NCBI GenBank assembly: GCA_041739275.1
Contig: JBGSOF010000020.1
Coordinates: forward strand, 62,001 to 126,000
DNA: 64,000 nt
Direction of reading: 5' to 3'
From: WGMI01 sp041739275
GTDB taxonomy: Bacteria; Bacteroidota; Bacteroidia; Flavobacteriales; Schleiferiaceae
Positions 34,328 through 44,480 of this stretch are shown in pieces. Position 1 is the first letter of the stretch. Every line of letters starts with the position of its first letter. The position numbers and the translations under genes are program-made. The notes below the pieces were generated by a model. That model worked only from the letters and a program-made list of their open reading frames with translations. It was not told where the DNA came from and did no database searches.

Positions 34328-35146
34328 ATGAATTATCTCTTTCGTTCGAACTTGGGCGGCTTGCTTCAGATGAGTAGCGAATTGGCACACCACCCGGTGC
34401 GGCAAGATTCCGAAACTTTGCGCTTGCTCTGGAACCGCGGCACCGCCGTGCAAGCGACCGTCGACAACACAGAATACCACGTACCCGCAGGCGCTGTGCT
34501 CGCCCTCTTGCACCGGCAAGAAGTCCGCTGTACCCGGCCCGAAGATTGGCTCTTATGGAGCTTTAACCGCGGATTTTATTGCGTGATCGACCACGACGCT
34601 GAAGTGGGATGCGCCGGTTTCTTGTTTTACGGATCGAGCAAAGTGCCGATACTCGAACCGGGAGATCGAGGTCAACGCAGCCTTGAATTGTTGAGCGGGG
34701 TCTTTGCCGAGGAGTTCGAAACGCGCGATTCGATTCAAGAAGAAATGCTTCGAATGCTGCTCAAACGCTTGATCATCAAACTGACGCGTTGGGGAAGAGA
34801 ACAGATCGGAGCCGAGGCCGAGGGCATGGAATTCGATCTCTACAGGCGCTTTAACCTCTTGGTCGAGCAGCATTTTGCTCAGTCTCACAAAGTGGCAGAG
34901 TACGCCGACCGGCTCAATCGCTCGCCCAAGACCCTTTCCAACTTGTTTGCTCGGCTCGGATTGCCGGGACCTCAAGCGCGCATTCATCAGCGCATAGCCG
35001 AAGAAGCCGAACGCATGCTCCGCTCAGGCGCCTATTCGGTAAAAGAAGCCGCGTATGCATTGGGTTTTGAGGATCCAAGCCATTTTAGCCGCTTCGTGCA
35101 AAAGCAATTGGGAAAAGCCCCGAGCGAATTGAGCAAGGCCGATTGA
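34328..35146 (+). CDS. AraC-family transcriptional regulator
   Basis: 272 residues. The N-terminal half is a cupin-like sensing domain (VPAGAVLALLHRQEVRC, then WSFNRGFYCVIDHDAEVGCAGFLFYGS). The C-terminal half has the two HTH motifs of AraC proteins: VAEYADRLNRSPKTLSNLFARL, and YSVKEAAYALGFEDPSHFSRF, which is the family signature. It ends KQLGKAPSELSK. It is adjacent to the amylase gene on one side and the AhpD-like gene on the other, and could control either; the sequence does not decide this. Confidence 0.93.
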   Translation: MNYLFRSNLGGLLQMSSELAHHPVRQDSETLRLLWNRGTAVQATVDNTEYHVPAGAVLALLHRQEVRCTRPEDWLLWSFNRGFYCVIDHDAEVGCAGFLFYGSSKVPILEPGDRGQRSLELLSGVFAEEFETRDSIQEEMLRMLLKRLIIKLTRWGREQIGAEAEGMEFDLYRRFNLLVEQHFAQSHKVAEYADRLNRSPKTLSNLFARLGLPGPQARIHQRIAEEAERMLRSGAYSVKEAAYALGFEDPSHFSRFVQKQLGKAPSELSKAD

Positions 35147-35260
35147 TCGAGTAAGGGAAGTTTTGGCCCGAGATCGGGCAATGCGGTCAGGTGCGGGGGT
35201 TTGCGGCGGTCGGAGTTTTGCAATGCTCGAACAAACAAACCAAGATACGGGCACAAAATC

Positions 35261-35809
35261 ATGAAAACGCTCCCTGTACCCAGCCGCGAAACTGTAAGCG
35301 AAACCAACCGAGGAATCTTGGATGCGCTCCAAGGTAAAATCGGCTTTGTGCCGAACCTCTATGCGGCATTTGCGCATAGCGAAACGGCGCTCTCAGACTA
35401 TTTGGCGCTTCAAAACCGCAAGAGCACTCTTCGAGCCAAAGAAAGAGAGACGATCAATTTGGTGGTGAGCGAGCTCAACGGCTGTCGCTATTGCCAAAGT
35501 GCACACACGGCCCTGGGCAAGATGTCGGGTTTTAGCGAAGATCAAATTCTCGAGCTTCGTTCGGGCAAAGCTTCGTTCGACCCCAAACTCGACGCCTTGG
35601 CGCGGCTGGTTCGCTCGGCCGTAGAGAATCGCTCCAAACCAAGTCAAGACTCCCTTGAGGCTTTTTATGCAGCGGGCTACGACCACGCATCCTTGGTGGA
35701 TGTGGCCATGGTGATTGGCGATAAAGTGATTTCCAATTTTTTGCACGGCTTTGGCAACTTCGCCATCGACTGGCCTTTGGCGTCCGAATTGGAATCTGCT
35801 GCGCTCTAA
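35261..35809 (+). CDS. AhpD-like carboxymuconolactone decarboxylase family protein
   Basis: 182 residues from ATG 35261. An all-helical protein with the redox motif of AhpD: LNGCRYCQSAHTALGKMSG (Cys-x2-Cys with His four residues later, about residues 67-74). The start GKIGFVPNLYAAFAHSETALSDYLAL and the later DVAMVIGDKVISNFLHGF match the uncharacterised peroxidase-related branch. Such proteins reduce peroxides or peroxiredoxins through the Cys pair. It is 115 bases downstream of the AraC gene, which may regulate it, as seen elsewhere for AraC/AhpD pairs. Confidence 0.88.
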   Translation: MKTLPVPSRETVSETNRGILDALQGKIGFVPNLYAAFAHSETALSDYLALQNRKSTLRAKERETINLVVSELNGCRYCQSAHTALGKMSGFSEDQILELRSGKASFDPKLDALARLVRSAVENRSKPSQDSLEAFYAAGYDHASLVDVAMVIGDKVISNFLHGFGNFAIDWPLASELESAAL

Positions 35810-35827
35810 GCGAATCCCACTCAAACA

Positions 35828-35854
35828 AAAACCCGGCGCAATCCGGGTTTTTTT
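35828..35854. terminator. Bidirectional terminator
   Basis: AACCCGG-cgcaat-CCGGGTT is flanked by A on the left and seven T on the right, so it can end both the AhpD-like gene (+) and the helicase gene (-), which converge here. Confidence 0.75.
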
Positions 35855-35874
35855 ATGTTCATATCCGTTTATTC

Positions 35875-37194
<1,320 letters not shown>

Positions 37195-37202
37195 TGGAGG
37201 GT

Positions 37203-37242
37203 CCGCCGCGAGGCGGGGCGATAAGTTTCCGCCCGAGGCGGA
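37203..37242 (-). promoter_or_regulatory. Two GC-rich hairpins in the helicase leader
   Basis: In the leader of the helicase mRNA (about 85 nt) two stable stems stand next to the start codon: TCCGCC-CGA-GGCGGA (37228-37242) and CCGCC-4-GGCGG (37203-37216). The second ends nine bases before the TTG start. Such structures can limit translation until the RNA is remodelled, which would fit feedback or temperature control of a helicase; this is inference. Confidence 0.45.
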
Positions 37243-37285
37243 GGAATGAATAAAAACGATCGAAACTATTTTTCGATATCGGCTG

Positions 37286-37293
37286 CAAAGGTA
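37286..37293 (-). promoter_or_regulatory. -7 box of the DEAD-box helicase gene
   Basis: Minus-strand TACCTTTG followed by C, an exact TAnnTTTG. Transcription would begin near 37280, leaving a leader of about 85 nt. The stretch 37195-37627 has no gene; it holds this leader, an inverted repeat (37356) and the atpC terminator. Confidence 0.55.
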
Positions 37294-37355
37294 CGACATC
37301 GAACTCGAAGCTTTTTTGGCTGAGAGGCGCGCGGACCATTCAGTCAATTGATCTG

Positions 37356-37383
37356 ATTCTGTAGAACCACATTTCTGCAGAAT
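37356..37383. repeat. Inverted repeat upstream of the helicase promoter
   Basis: ATTCTGTAGAA, six bases, TTCTGCAGAAT: arms of 11 bases with one mismatch. It lies about 65 bases upstream of the helicase -7 box. It could be a regulator-binding site. The rest of 37384-37571 shows nothing I can assign. Confidence 0.35.
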
Positions 37384-37571
37384 TCGTGAAATGCGCTGCT
37401 GTCAGTTATTGTCCTTTGTGGCCAATCTAGGTCTCCGGATGCCGATCAGCATTGTGGACCGCCGCGATTTATAGCGGCTGGACGTTGAAAAGAGAAGAGG
37501 GGATGAAGACTTTGCTGTTTCGTACTCTCGTCATGCCATCACAGGGATGTCATTCAGCCCAGCTTGGGTTC

Positions 37572-37606
37572 AAAAAAAAGCCGCCTCGAGTGGAGCCGGC
37601 TTTTAT
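37572..37606 (-). terminator. Terminator of atpDC
   Basis: On the minus strand AAAGCCGGCTC pairs with GAGGCGGCTTT (one mismatch) around a 5-base loop, followed by eight T. It is 22 bases after the atpC stop. Confidence 0.75.
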
Positions 37607-37627
37607 AAAAAAGTCAGAGAATCGGAA

Positions 37628-37909
37628 TCAGTTCACCAAAACAATGGCCTTGTTGCCGTTCATTTCGACCACCCCGCCGCGAATGTCGATGTACAAGTTC
37701 TTGCCTTCAGAGATGAGCTGAACCGGGGTATTTTCTTCGCGAACAAAGGCTTTTTCAAGGTCGATTTTGATTCGCCCTTCACCCAGAGCCGAGATCATCG
37801 GGGCGTGGTGATCGAGCATTTGAAACAAACCGTCTTTTCCCGGCAGCTGAATCGCGCTGGCATGGCCTGAGAAGATCTTGCGCTCGGGGGTAATGATTTC
37901 AAGTTCCAT
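37628..37909 (-). CDS. atpC: F1 ATP synthase epsilon subunit
   Basis: 93 residues, the short form typical of Bacteroidota, which has the beta-sandwich domain and lacks the C-terminal helical hairpin. The start MELEIITPERKIFSG and the segment LPGKDGLFQMLDHHAPMISALGEGRI fit the family. It couples rotation of the central stalk to catalysis in the F1 head. It follows atpD by 11 bases; the other F1Fo genes are not in the window, as is usual for the split atpDC locus of this phylum. Confidence 0.95.
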   Translation of the reverse strand: MELEIITPERKIFSGHASAIQLPGKDGLFQMLDHHAPMISALGEGRIKIDLEKAFVREENTPVQLISEGKNLYIDIRGGVVEMNGNKAIVLVN

Positions 37910-37920
37910 TCAAAGAGAAA

Positions 37921-39438
37921 TTAAGCGACCGCTTCGGCCAGCATTTTTTCGCCGGCTTCGATCACTTCTTCAATCGAACCTTTCAAGTTGAAGGCCGCTT
38001 CGGGATATTGATCGACGGCGCCTTCCATAATCATCGTAAAGCCTTTGATGGTATCCTTGATGTCGACCAACACACCGGGAATGCCCGTGAATTGTTCGGC
38101 CACGTGGAAAGGCTGGCTCAAGAAACGCTGTACACGTCGCGCGCGGTGTACCACCATTTTGTCGTCTTCGCTCAATTCGTCCATCCCCAAAATGGCGATG
38201 ATGTCTTGGAGCTCTTTGTAGCGCTGCAAGATCTCTTTTACCCTTTGGGCACAGTCGTAGTGCTCTTGACCCAAAACCTGGGGAGTGAGGATTCTCGAGG
38301 TGGAATCGAGTGGGTCGACCGCGGGATAAATACCCAATGCGGCAATTTTGCGGCTCAATACCGTCGTGGCATCAAGGTGGGCAAAAGTGGTCGCGGGGGC
38401 GGGGTCGGTCAAGTCGTCTGCGGGTACGTAAACTGCTTGCACTGAGGTAATCGAGCCGTTCTTGGTCGAGGTGATTCGCTCTTGCATCGCGCCCATTTCG
38501 GTGGCGAGCGTGGGCTGATAACCTACGGCTGAGGGCATACGGCCCAAGAGTGCCGAAACTTCAGATCCGGCTTGGGTAAAGCGGAAGATGTTGTCGATAA
38601 AAAAGAGGATGTCGCGTCCGGCTCCAGCGCTTTCGCCGTCTCCGTCTCGGAAATACTCGGCTAGGGTCAAACCCGAAAGGGCCACACGGGCACGTGCTCC
38701 CGGAGGCTCGTTCATCTGACCGAAAACAAAAGTTGCCTTCGATTCTTTGAGCTCTTCCATATCTACTTTGCTCAAATCCCAACCGCCTTGCTCGAGGCTG
38801 TGAAGGAATTCTTTGCCGTACTTGATAATGCCCGACTCGATCATTTCGCGCAAGAGGTCATTGCCCTCGCGCGTCCGCTCGCCGACGCCAGCAAAAACCG
38901 AAAGACCTCCGTGGCCTTTGGCAATGTTGTTGATCAGTTCTTGAATCAAAACGGTTTTTCCGACACCCGCACCGCCGAACAAGCCGATTTTACCCCCTTT
39001 GGAGTAGGGTTCGATCAAGTCGATTACTTTGATGCCGGTAAACAAAACCTCGCTCGAAGTCGAGAGGTCTTCAAAACGCGGTGCTTCGCGGTGAATGGGC
39101 AAACCCCCGCTGCGGTCGAGTTCGGGCATGCCGTCGATGGCGCCCCCCACTACGTTGAATACCCGGCCTTTGATGGCTTCGCCAATCGGCATCCGAATGG
39201 CATCTCCCATAGCGATGACTTCTTGACCGCGGCTAAAACCGTCGGTGGAGTCCATCGAAATGGTGCGGACGGTGTCTTCGCCAATGTGCTGCTGCACTTC
39301 GAGCACTACTTTTTGCCCGTTGTCGCGGGTCAGTTCGAGTGCTTCGTAAATCTTAGGAAGTGGGTTGGACGTGGTGTCAAAACGTACGTCGACGACCGGT
39401 CCGATGATTTGCGCTACCGTGCCTTTTACCTGTGCCAT
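37921..39438 (-). CDS. atpD: F1 ATP synthase beta subunit
   Basis: 505 residues. The P-loop is GGAGVGKTVLIQELINN (about residues 157-173). The catalytic region GVGERTREGNDLLREM and the DELSEDDKMVV helix (the DELSEED lever) are present, as is ALLGRMPSAVGYQPTLATEMG. It is the catalytic subunit of the membrane-bound ATP synthase, on the cytoplasmic side. It starts about 80 bases downstream of its promoter and is co-transcribed with atpC. Confidence 0.98.
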   Translation of the reverse strand: MAQVKGTVAQIIGPVVDVRFDTTSNPLPKIYEALELTRDNGQKVVLEVQQHIGEDTVRTISMDSTDGFSRGQEVIAMGDAIRMPIGEAIKGRVFNVVGGAIDGMPELDRSGGLPIHREAPRFEDLSTSSEVLFTGIKVIDLIEPYSKGGKIGLFGGAGVGKTVLIQELINNIAKGHGGLSVFAGVGERTREGNDLLREMIESGIIKYGKEFLHSLEQGGWDLSKVDMEELKESKATFVFGQMNEPPGARARVALSGLTLAEYFRDGDGESAGAGRDILFFIDNIFRFTQAGSEVSALLGRMPSAVGYQPTLATEMGAMQERITSTKNGSITSVQAVYVPADDLTDPAPATTFAHLDATTVLSRKIAALGIYPAVDPLDSTSRILTPQVLGQEHYDCAQRVKEILQRYKELQDIIAILGMDELSEDDKMVVHRARRVQRFLSQPFHVAEQFTGIPGVLVDIKDTIKGFTMIMEGAVDQYPEAAFNLKGSIEEVIEAGEKMLAEAVA

Positions 39439-39523
39439 TCGCGGGAAATTGAGGCGATTGTGATTAGAATTTTCTCGATTGTTCGGAAGTGCTCATCTCT
39501 GAACCCGTCCGTTTAATCTGCCG

Positions 39524-39531
39524 CAAAAGTA
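39524..39531 (-). promoter_or_regulatory. -7 box of atpDC
   Basis: Minus-strand TACTTTTG, an exact TAnnTTTG, with TTG 21 bases further upstream. The leader would be about 80 nt. Confidence 0.55.
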
Positions 39532-39608
39532 GGGCGTGGAGCGGAAGGATTCCAACAGTCGTTCGATTCGAGCAGTGGTTTGATTGTCAATGGTTTAAAT
39601 CGGATACG

Positions 39609-39680
39609 GTAGGTAGACCCGCAAAATTTTGCGGATCTCCTTGCGGTTCTCCTTGCGGTTCTCCTTGCGGGTCTACCTAC
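39609..39680. repeat. Inverted repeat enclosing tandem 12-mers
   Basis: A 14-bp perfect inverted repeat (GTAGGTAGACCCGC at 39609-39622, GCGGGTCTACCTAC at 39667-39680) closes a 72-base element. Inside are a 16-bp palindrome CCGCAAAATTTTGCGG (39619-39634) and three tandem copies of the 12-mer CTCCTTGCGGTT, the last shortened. The right arm includes the stop codon of the lipoprotein gene. The element would fold into a long hairpin at the 3' end of that transcript. No transposase is near. The rest of the gap 39439-39608 shows only the atpD promoter. Confidence 0.8.
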
Positions 39681-40657
39681 AACGCGACCGGGCTACGGGT
39701 GGCGTTGAGTGGTATGTAGAGGGTGTCGGTGGGGGTGATGCGTTCTTCCCAGACCACGCTCAAAACGCTAAAGCCTTCGATTTCGAGGATGGGGTCGACG
39801 AGGGGTTTGGGGAGCAAAAACCGAAGGGGTTTGCGCCAGGTGCCGATTCGGGTGCCGTCTGGATAAGCGGTTTGTTCGCTGAATTCGGTGAGATTTTGAC
39901 CGATGTGTAGTTCGTATCCCTGGGGGCTAAGCCCTTGTTTCATAAAGACGTTGCGGTGATAGAACGCGTCGTTTTTCTTGATCAGGGGTGCTGTGCCAAT
40001 AAAGGCCCGCGCTTCTTTCCAGATGCTGGTTCCGGTTTGGTTGAACACGTAGTTGTCTTCGAGTTGGGGCAGGGTCGATAGCTGCCGAAACTCCCCATCG
40101 GGCAGCCAAATTAGAATGTTTTTGGCTTTGAGTCCGTCGATAAGTAGATAGGTTTGGGCGTACAGGCGGAGGCTGCTGTGGTTTTGAAAAAAGTCGATGC
40201 GCAGGTCGACTTGGTATTCGGGGCCGAGGTCTTGAATGGCGTGGCTTACGCCGAGTATGGGGGCGTGTTGTTTGAGGGTGTCGAGTACGGCGCTGAGTTG
40301 GGTGCAAGGGACGAGGTTGCCGGAGGCGTAGGCCAAGGGGTCTTGATTTCGGTCGCCGACGGGATAGATCAAGAGCAGGTCGCTTACGGGGTCGCTTTGC
40401 ATGGGGCCAAAGCCGTAGTGATTCACCAAAAGTGCCTCGGGGTGGAGGTATTCGGCGCGGATGCGTTCTTCTTCGCTGATCGCCATACGGTAGTGATAGT
40501 TTCCTCCGCTGATGGCGACCAAGGGGCTGAATTGCTCGAGCGGAGGCATATCGTCGAGCGCATAGGTGGTGTCGATCAATTGGGGGTCGTTCTTGGCACA
40601 ACCAAACATGAGAAGGGTGAAAAAGCCGATTGTTAAGTTTCTGTAAAGCAGGGGCAT
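39677..40657 (-). CDS. Hypothetical lipoprotein
   Basis: 326 residues. The signal MPLLYRNLTIGFFTLLMFGC puts the lipid Cys at residue 20, followed by AKNDPQLID. The mature part is beta-rich with many aromatic residues (GGNYHYRMAIS, VDLRIDFFQNHSSLRLYAQTYLL, YHRNVFMKQGLSPQGYELHIGQN). The segment LVPCTQLSAVLDTLKQ near the middle contains the only other Cys. The organisation recalls Omp28-type lipoproteins, but I cannot confirm this. The gene is divergent from the beta-helix protein at 40705. Confidence 0.7.
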   Translation of the reverse strand: MPLLYRNLTIGFFTLLMFGCAKNDPQLIDTTYALDDMPPLEQFSPLVAISGGNYHYRMAISEEERIRAEYLHPEALLVNHYGFGPMQSDPVSDLLLIYPVGDRNQDPLAYASGNLVPCTQLSAVLDTLKQHAPILGVSHAIQDLGPEYQVDLRIDFFQNHSSLRLYAQTYLLIDGLKAKNILIWLPDGEFRQLSTLPQLEDNYVFNQTGTSIWKEARAFIGTAPLIKKNDAFYHRNVFMKQGLSPQGYELHIGQNLTEFSEQTAYPDGTRIGTWRKPLRFLLPKPLVDPILEIEGFSVLSVVWEERITPTDTLYIPLNATRSPVAL

Positions 40658-40704
40658 GGAAGGATATTTCTTTTATTTTGGTCTAAATTAATTCATCTTT
40701 TCCT

Positions 40705-43513
40705 ATGAAAATCAGTATTATTTCTGTCGTATTTTCCCTAACTTTGTGGGGGGGTAACTGAGGCTCAGGCTCAAAGCTGTCCAAACAGACCGGCTCCAAC
40801 CGGGGCAATTTCCTTGGTCAATCCGGAGTCTTCGAGCAGTTTTCCCAACAGCGCCAATCCGAACGTGATTATTTCAGGTGGTGTGTATGTGGTGCAAGAC
40901 ACTTTTAATATCGACAAGAACACGACGATTAAGGATGGAGCAGTTTTCTATTTCAAGAAGGGGGCCAAAGTGGTAGTCCGATCCAATGCTACGTTGACGC
41001 TGGACAGCGTTGTTTTCGACGCCTCGGCTAGACCCATTAGCTCGAAGTCGTGCATGTGGGAGGGAATTGTGTTGGAGTCCGGGGGCAGTGGTACGCGTTT
41101 GGTTTCGACCAATTCGACCATTCGCTTTGCCAAATTGGGGGTCAAGTCAAGGGCAGGTGGTGCGAAATACCGATTGACAACGACCCATCTCTTGGACAAC
41201 CTGGTGGGCTTGGAAGTGCAGAAGCACGATTTGGGGATCCACGATGGTCAGTACCGAGGTTGTGTTTTTGAGGTGGATAGTCTCGATATTTCAGGAGAGA
41301 CCAGCTACGGGATTAGGGTCTTTGACAATTCGAGTATCCGATTTGGAAATAGAGGATGCGGATTCCTAGGTTCCGGTGAAGATGTTAGCTATCCATACCC
41401 ATTGTATTCTAAATTTATTGATTTGGATTACGGAATATGGGGTAGAAGAACTTCTGCAACGGTAGTTTGGAATGAGTTTTACAACTGTCAAATTTCAGGA
41501 ATTCGAATAATTGGTCATGAACCTGCTGAATTACTTACCGATTCGGTTGAACAGTGGGAAATTGGAGAGGATCTTAATGATTATGAAAACATTAGTAATC
41601 TGGATTCTGCAATTTGTTATAGTGTAAATTTCAAAAGGACGGCTTGTTTTAATGCGGAATATCGTTATTCGAATTATTTCGAGGCGTGTGAAAAAGCCAT
41701 TTACTCCAGTGCTAGCACGCGAATTTTAGTTCAGGACAATGCGTTCGAGTCGAATGGTTATGCGGCTTTGGTAGAGCTTTCGAAAAAGAGCAGCAATTGG
41801 CAGTGTTATTCGAATTGCGTGCGCAATGGGGAGAAGGGCTTTGTGGGTTTGGAGAACATCAATATGAAGATCGATTTCAAGGACAAAGATTTGGAGCGTT
41901 TATTTTCCTTGAATGTAGCTAATTTCACAACCGACCCTGCAATGCAGTTTACTCAGGCGGCTCCGGCTCCAGTGAATTCGAAGAATACCATGGTTGTCGA
42001 AAACAACCGGATTTGGAACTACGGTACGGGGATTTGGATTTCGGGTCGCAGAAATCCACTTGTACTCAACAACCGGGTCGATATTCCCAGACATAGCCCA
42101 ACGAGGACGTATGGTATTCGCATGGAAAATGTAGAAGGCGATACCGTGAGTTTTAATTTTCTGAACGGTATGGCACCTCTGGCAGCTTCGGGTACAGCGG
42201 CTTATGTAATGGGTATAGAACTATCCAATTCACCCAACAGCCATGTGGTGCTCGATACTTTTCGCAATGTGGATCAAGGCATTCGTGCGGTGGGTCCATG
42301 CAACCATAGCAATGTATGGAAGAACGATTTTGACAACTACAAATTGGCGTTTTATTTGGGTGCGTCCAGTTTAATTGGCGACCAACGCCGAGTAATCGGT
42401 TCGACCAACTTGCCTCACGATAATACTTTCGGAACGCTCGCTGGAAATATAGCAGTTGACGGAGAAGGTTATCTGTGGAGTGAAAGTGCCTTGATTTCAA
42501 GTTCGCCAGATCCCATGGAATGGTATACTAGATTACCTGTTCCTTCTAATACATTCCCGGCACCTATCGCGCAGTTTTCAAAATTTTTGGCTGGCTTTGA
42601 TCAAATACCAATTGATTCAATGTCTTCGACTACGGCATCAGTTACACTGCCCTGTGTCGTGTCTAACGGATCTCCGGACCTGCCTCCAGGACCGCTGGGT
42701 AAATTGGAGAACGACTCTTTGTTGTTGTACCGAATGAACCTCACTTTCAATGCTTCTCGAGACGATGCTTATGTTGTATTTGATAGCCTAGATGCTACTG
42801 GATTGTTGAATGCCCGTCACATCTTGCTCAATCAGATATGGACCGACAGCGTGGACTTATCCGGCCACGCCGTTCTGGACAGTTTTGCACAAGCCCATCT
42901 TGGCGACGCCCATTTCGATGCTGTTCTACGCGATTGGCATCTCATTCAAAAAGAAAGCGATACGAGCTATTCGGGGACTTTCTCTTATGTGGCACCTAGA
43001 AACCTGTATTTCCAGCGATTGAAACAACTCAGCGATATTCTAGAAGCCAACGCAGACAGCAGCATGACGTATGCGCTCAGCGGCGATCAAGTAGACTCGC
43101 TCGCCGCTTGGGCTGATTTATGTCCCGAGTTTTATGGACCCGTGGTGCACCGCAGCAGGGCCTTGTTGCGACTGCTGAATCCTGATTATGTGGAACCTGT
43201 TTCCTTTTGTGCGGTTTCGGGGACGGGAATGAAACGAATACCCGATGCGGTCAACAATTCTTCGAAACTAAGCAGCGGTCGTGTTTTGCTGTATCCCAAC
43301 CCAACTGATGGGAAGACCTATTTGAACTATCGCGCAGGACATTCGAATGCGGTCGACTATACGGTGTATAATGCACTGGGCATTGAGGTTTACTCAGGCA
43401 CACTAGAGCCAAATACAGAAGAGGAACTCCCGACTGAAGCATGGCCTAGCGGTGTTTATTGGTTGCGCCCTCACAACAGTTCTATAGCGACAATGCGCTT
43501 TATTTGTCGTTAA
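40705..43513 (+). pseudogene. T9SS beta-helix surface protein, frameshifted at a G7 tract in the signal peptide
   Basis: ATG 40705 opens a signal peptide (MKISIISVVFSLTLWG) that runs into a TGA at 40759 because of seven consecutive G at 40748-40754. With six G the reading continues as VTEAQAQSCPNRPAPTGAIS and joins the long frame ending at 43513, giving about 935 residues with a perfect AQAQ cleavage site. The mature part is a parallel beta-helix (many NSTIRF, NRVDI, NNRIWNYG-type turns) and ends with a T9SS type A domain (LLYPNPTDGKTYLNY... GVYWLRP). As written, only a TTG start at 40814 without signal would be possible. A box TATTTTGG lies at 40674-40681. The middle is AT-richer than its neighbours. 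Confidence 0.75.
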
Positions 43514-43514
43514 A

Positions 43515-44480
43515 GTGAACTTGTTTCTTCATTGGGCAGCACTCGCGATTTCGCTAGTGCTGCCTTTATTTTCCTATGGCCAGCTCAAAGAAAATATGCT
43601 GCTCAATGGTTCCTTGGAATTGAATCATTCTGATTGTCCCATAGGCGGTATTGATTCTTTGAGATATGTTCCAAATTGGACTGGGATAATTACACCTGAC
43701 TTGGTCTGTTCATGCAATCCTACAGGATTATGGGAGCCAACGGCAAGGGAAATTCCTGATGGACACTGTTATGCCACTCTTGGGATAGATTTTGTTCGAT
43801 TTAATGAAGTGGGAGAAATCATTGTCGGTAGACTTAATAATCCGTTGATTGTAAATAGGAAATATTGCGTTGAATTTTCCTATAGTGTTTCAAAAGGAGC
43901 AAGATACTTTTCAAACATAATTGATGTATTGTTTACAAAATCCAATCTAGCAGAAGATTATTTATCGGTCGAAGAAGATAATTTTCCAGAGGGTGACCAA
44001 TCTACTTCAGTTCTTCTTCAATTCGATACTATTGATTGGCGATTTTCGAGATCCGTCTTAATCAGTAGAGGTGGCGAACGATACCTGGCCATTGGATTCC
44101 TCAAGAATCCCAATAGAATTTATGAGAATCTACAAAACAATACTCTGAGAGCAGCTATGTTCTACATCGACTCCATCGCCGTTTACGACTGCACCGAAGG
44201 GATAGAATTCGCGTTGCCGAATGTGTTTACCCCGAATGGAGATGGGGAGAATGAGGTGTATCGGTCAGATCAGTTCAATGTAGATCGGGTAGAATGGGTG
44301 GTGCTGAACCGCTGGGGTCAGGTGGTGCATTCGGGCAAGGCTCCCGAGTTAGAATGGGATGGGCGGGATGTGCACTCGGGCGAAGAACTGGCCGAAGGGG
44401 TCTATTTTGTCCGCGCCACGGCCTATGGAAACGACGGCAGCACCCGAACCGAACAACAAACGGTGCATTTGATGCGTTAG
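43515..44480 (+). CDS. Secreted protein with T9SS type B (CHU_C, gliding-associated) sorting domain
   Basis: 321 residues from GTG 43515, one base after the stop of the beta-helix gene. The signal peptide ends FSYGQ at about residue 23. The middle (LNGSLELNHSDCP..., VEFSYSVSKGARYFSNIIDV) resembles a carbohydrate-binding jelly roll. The end, LPNVFTPNGDGENEVYRSD followed by VVLNRWGQVVHSGK and GVYFVRATAYG, is the type B sorting domain. The first two thirds (43600-44160) are clearly AT-rich, while the sorting domain has the GC-rich codon use of the genome, so the gene looks composite. It is followed by a decayed second copy of its 3' end at 44659. Confidence 0.88.
   Translation: MNLFLHWAALAISLVLPLFSYGQLKENMLLNGSLELNHSDCPIGGIDSLRYVPNWTGIITPDLVCSCNPTGLWEPTAREIPDGHCYATLGIDFVRFNEVGEIIVGRLNNPLIVNRKYCVEFSYSVSKGARYFSNIIDVLFTKSNLAEDYLSVEEDNFPEGDQSTSVLLQFDTIDWRFSRSVLISRGGERYLAIGFLKNPNRIYENLQNNTLRAAMFYIDSIAVYDCTEGIEFALPNVFTPNGDGENEVYRSDQFNVDRVEWVVLNRWGQVVHSGKAPELEWDGRDVHSGEELAEGVYFVRATAYGNDGSTRTEQQTVHLMR

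Noticed and set aside
39600..39680. Tandem repeats as a CRISPR array
   Set aside because: Units are 12 bases, directly adjacent, without spacers, and no cas genes are present.
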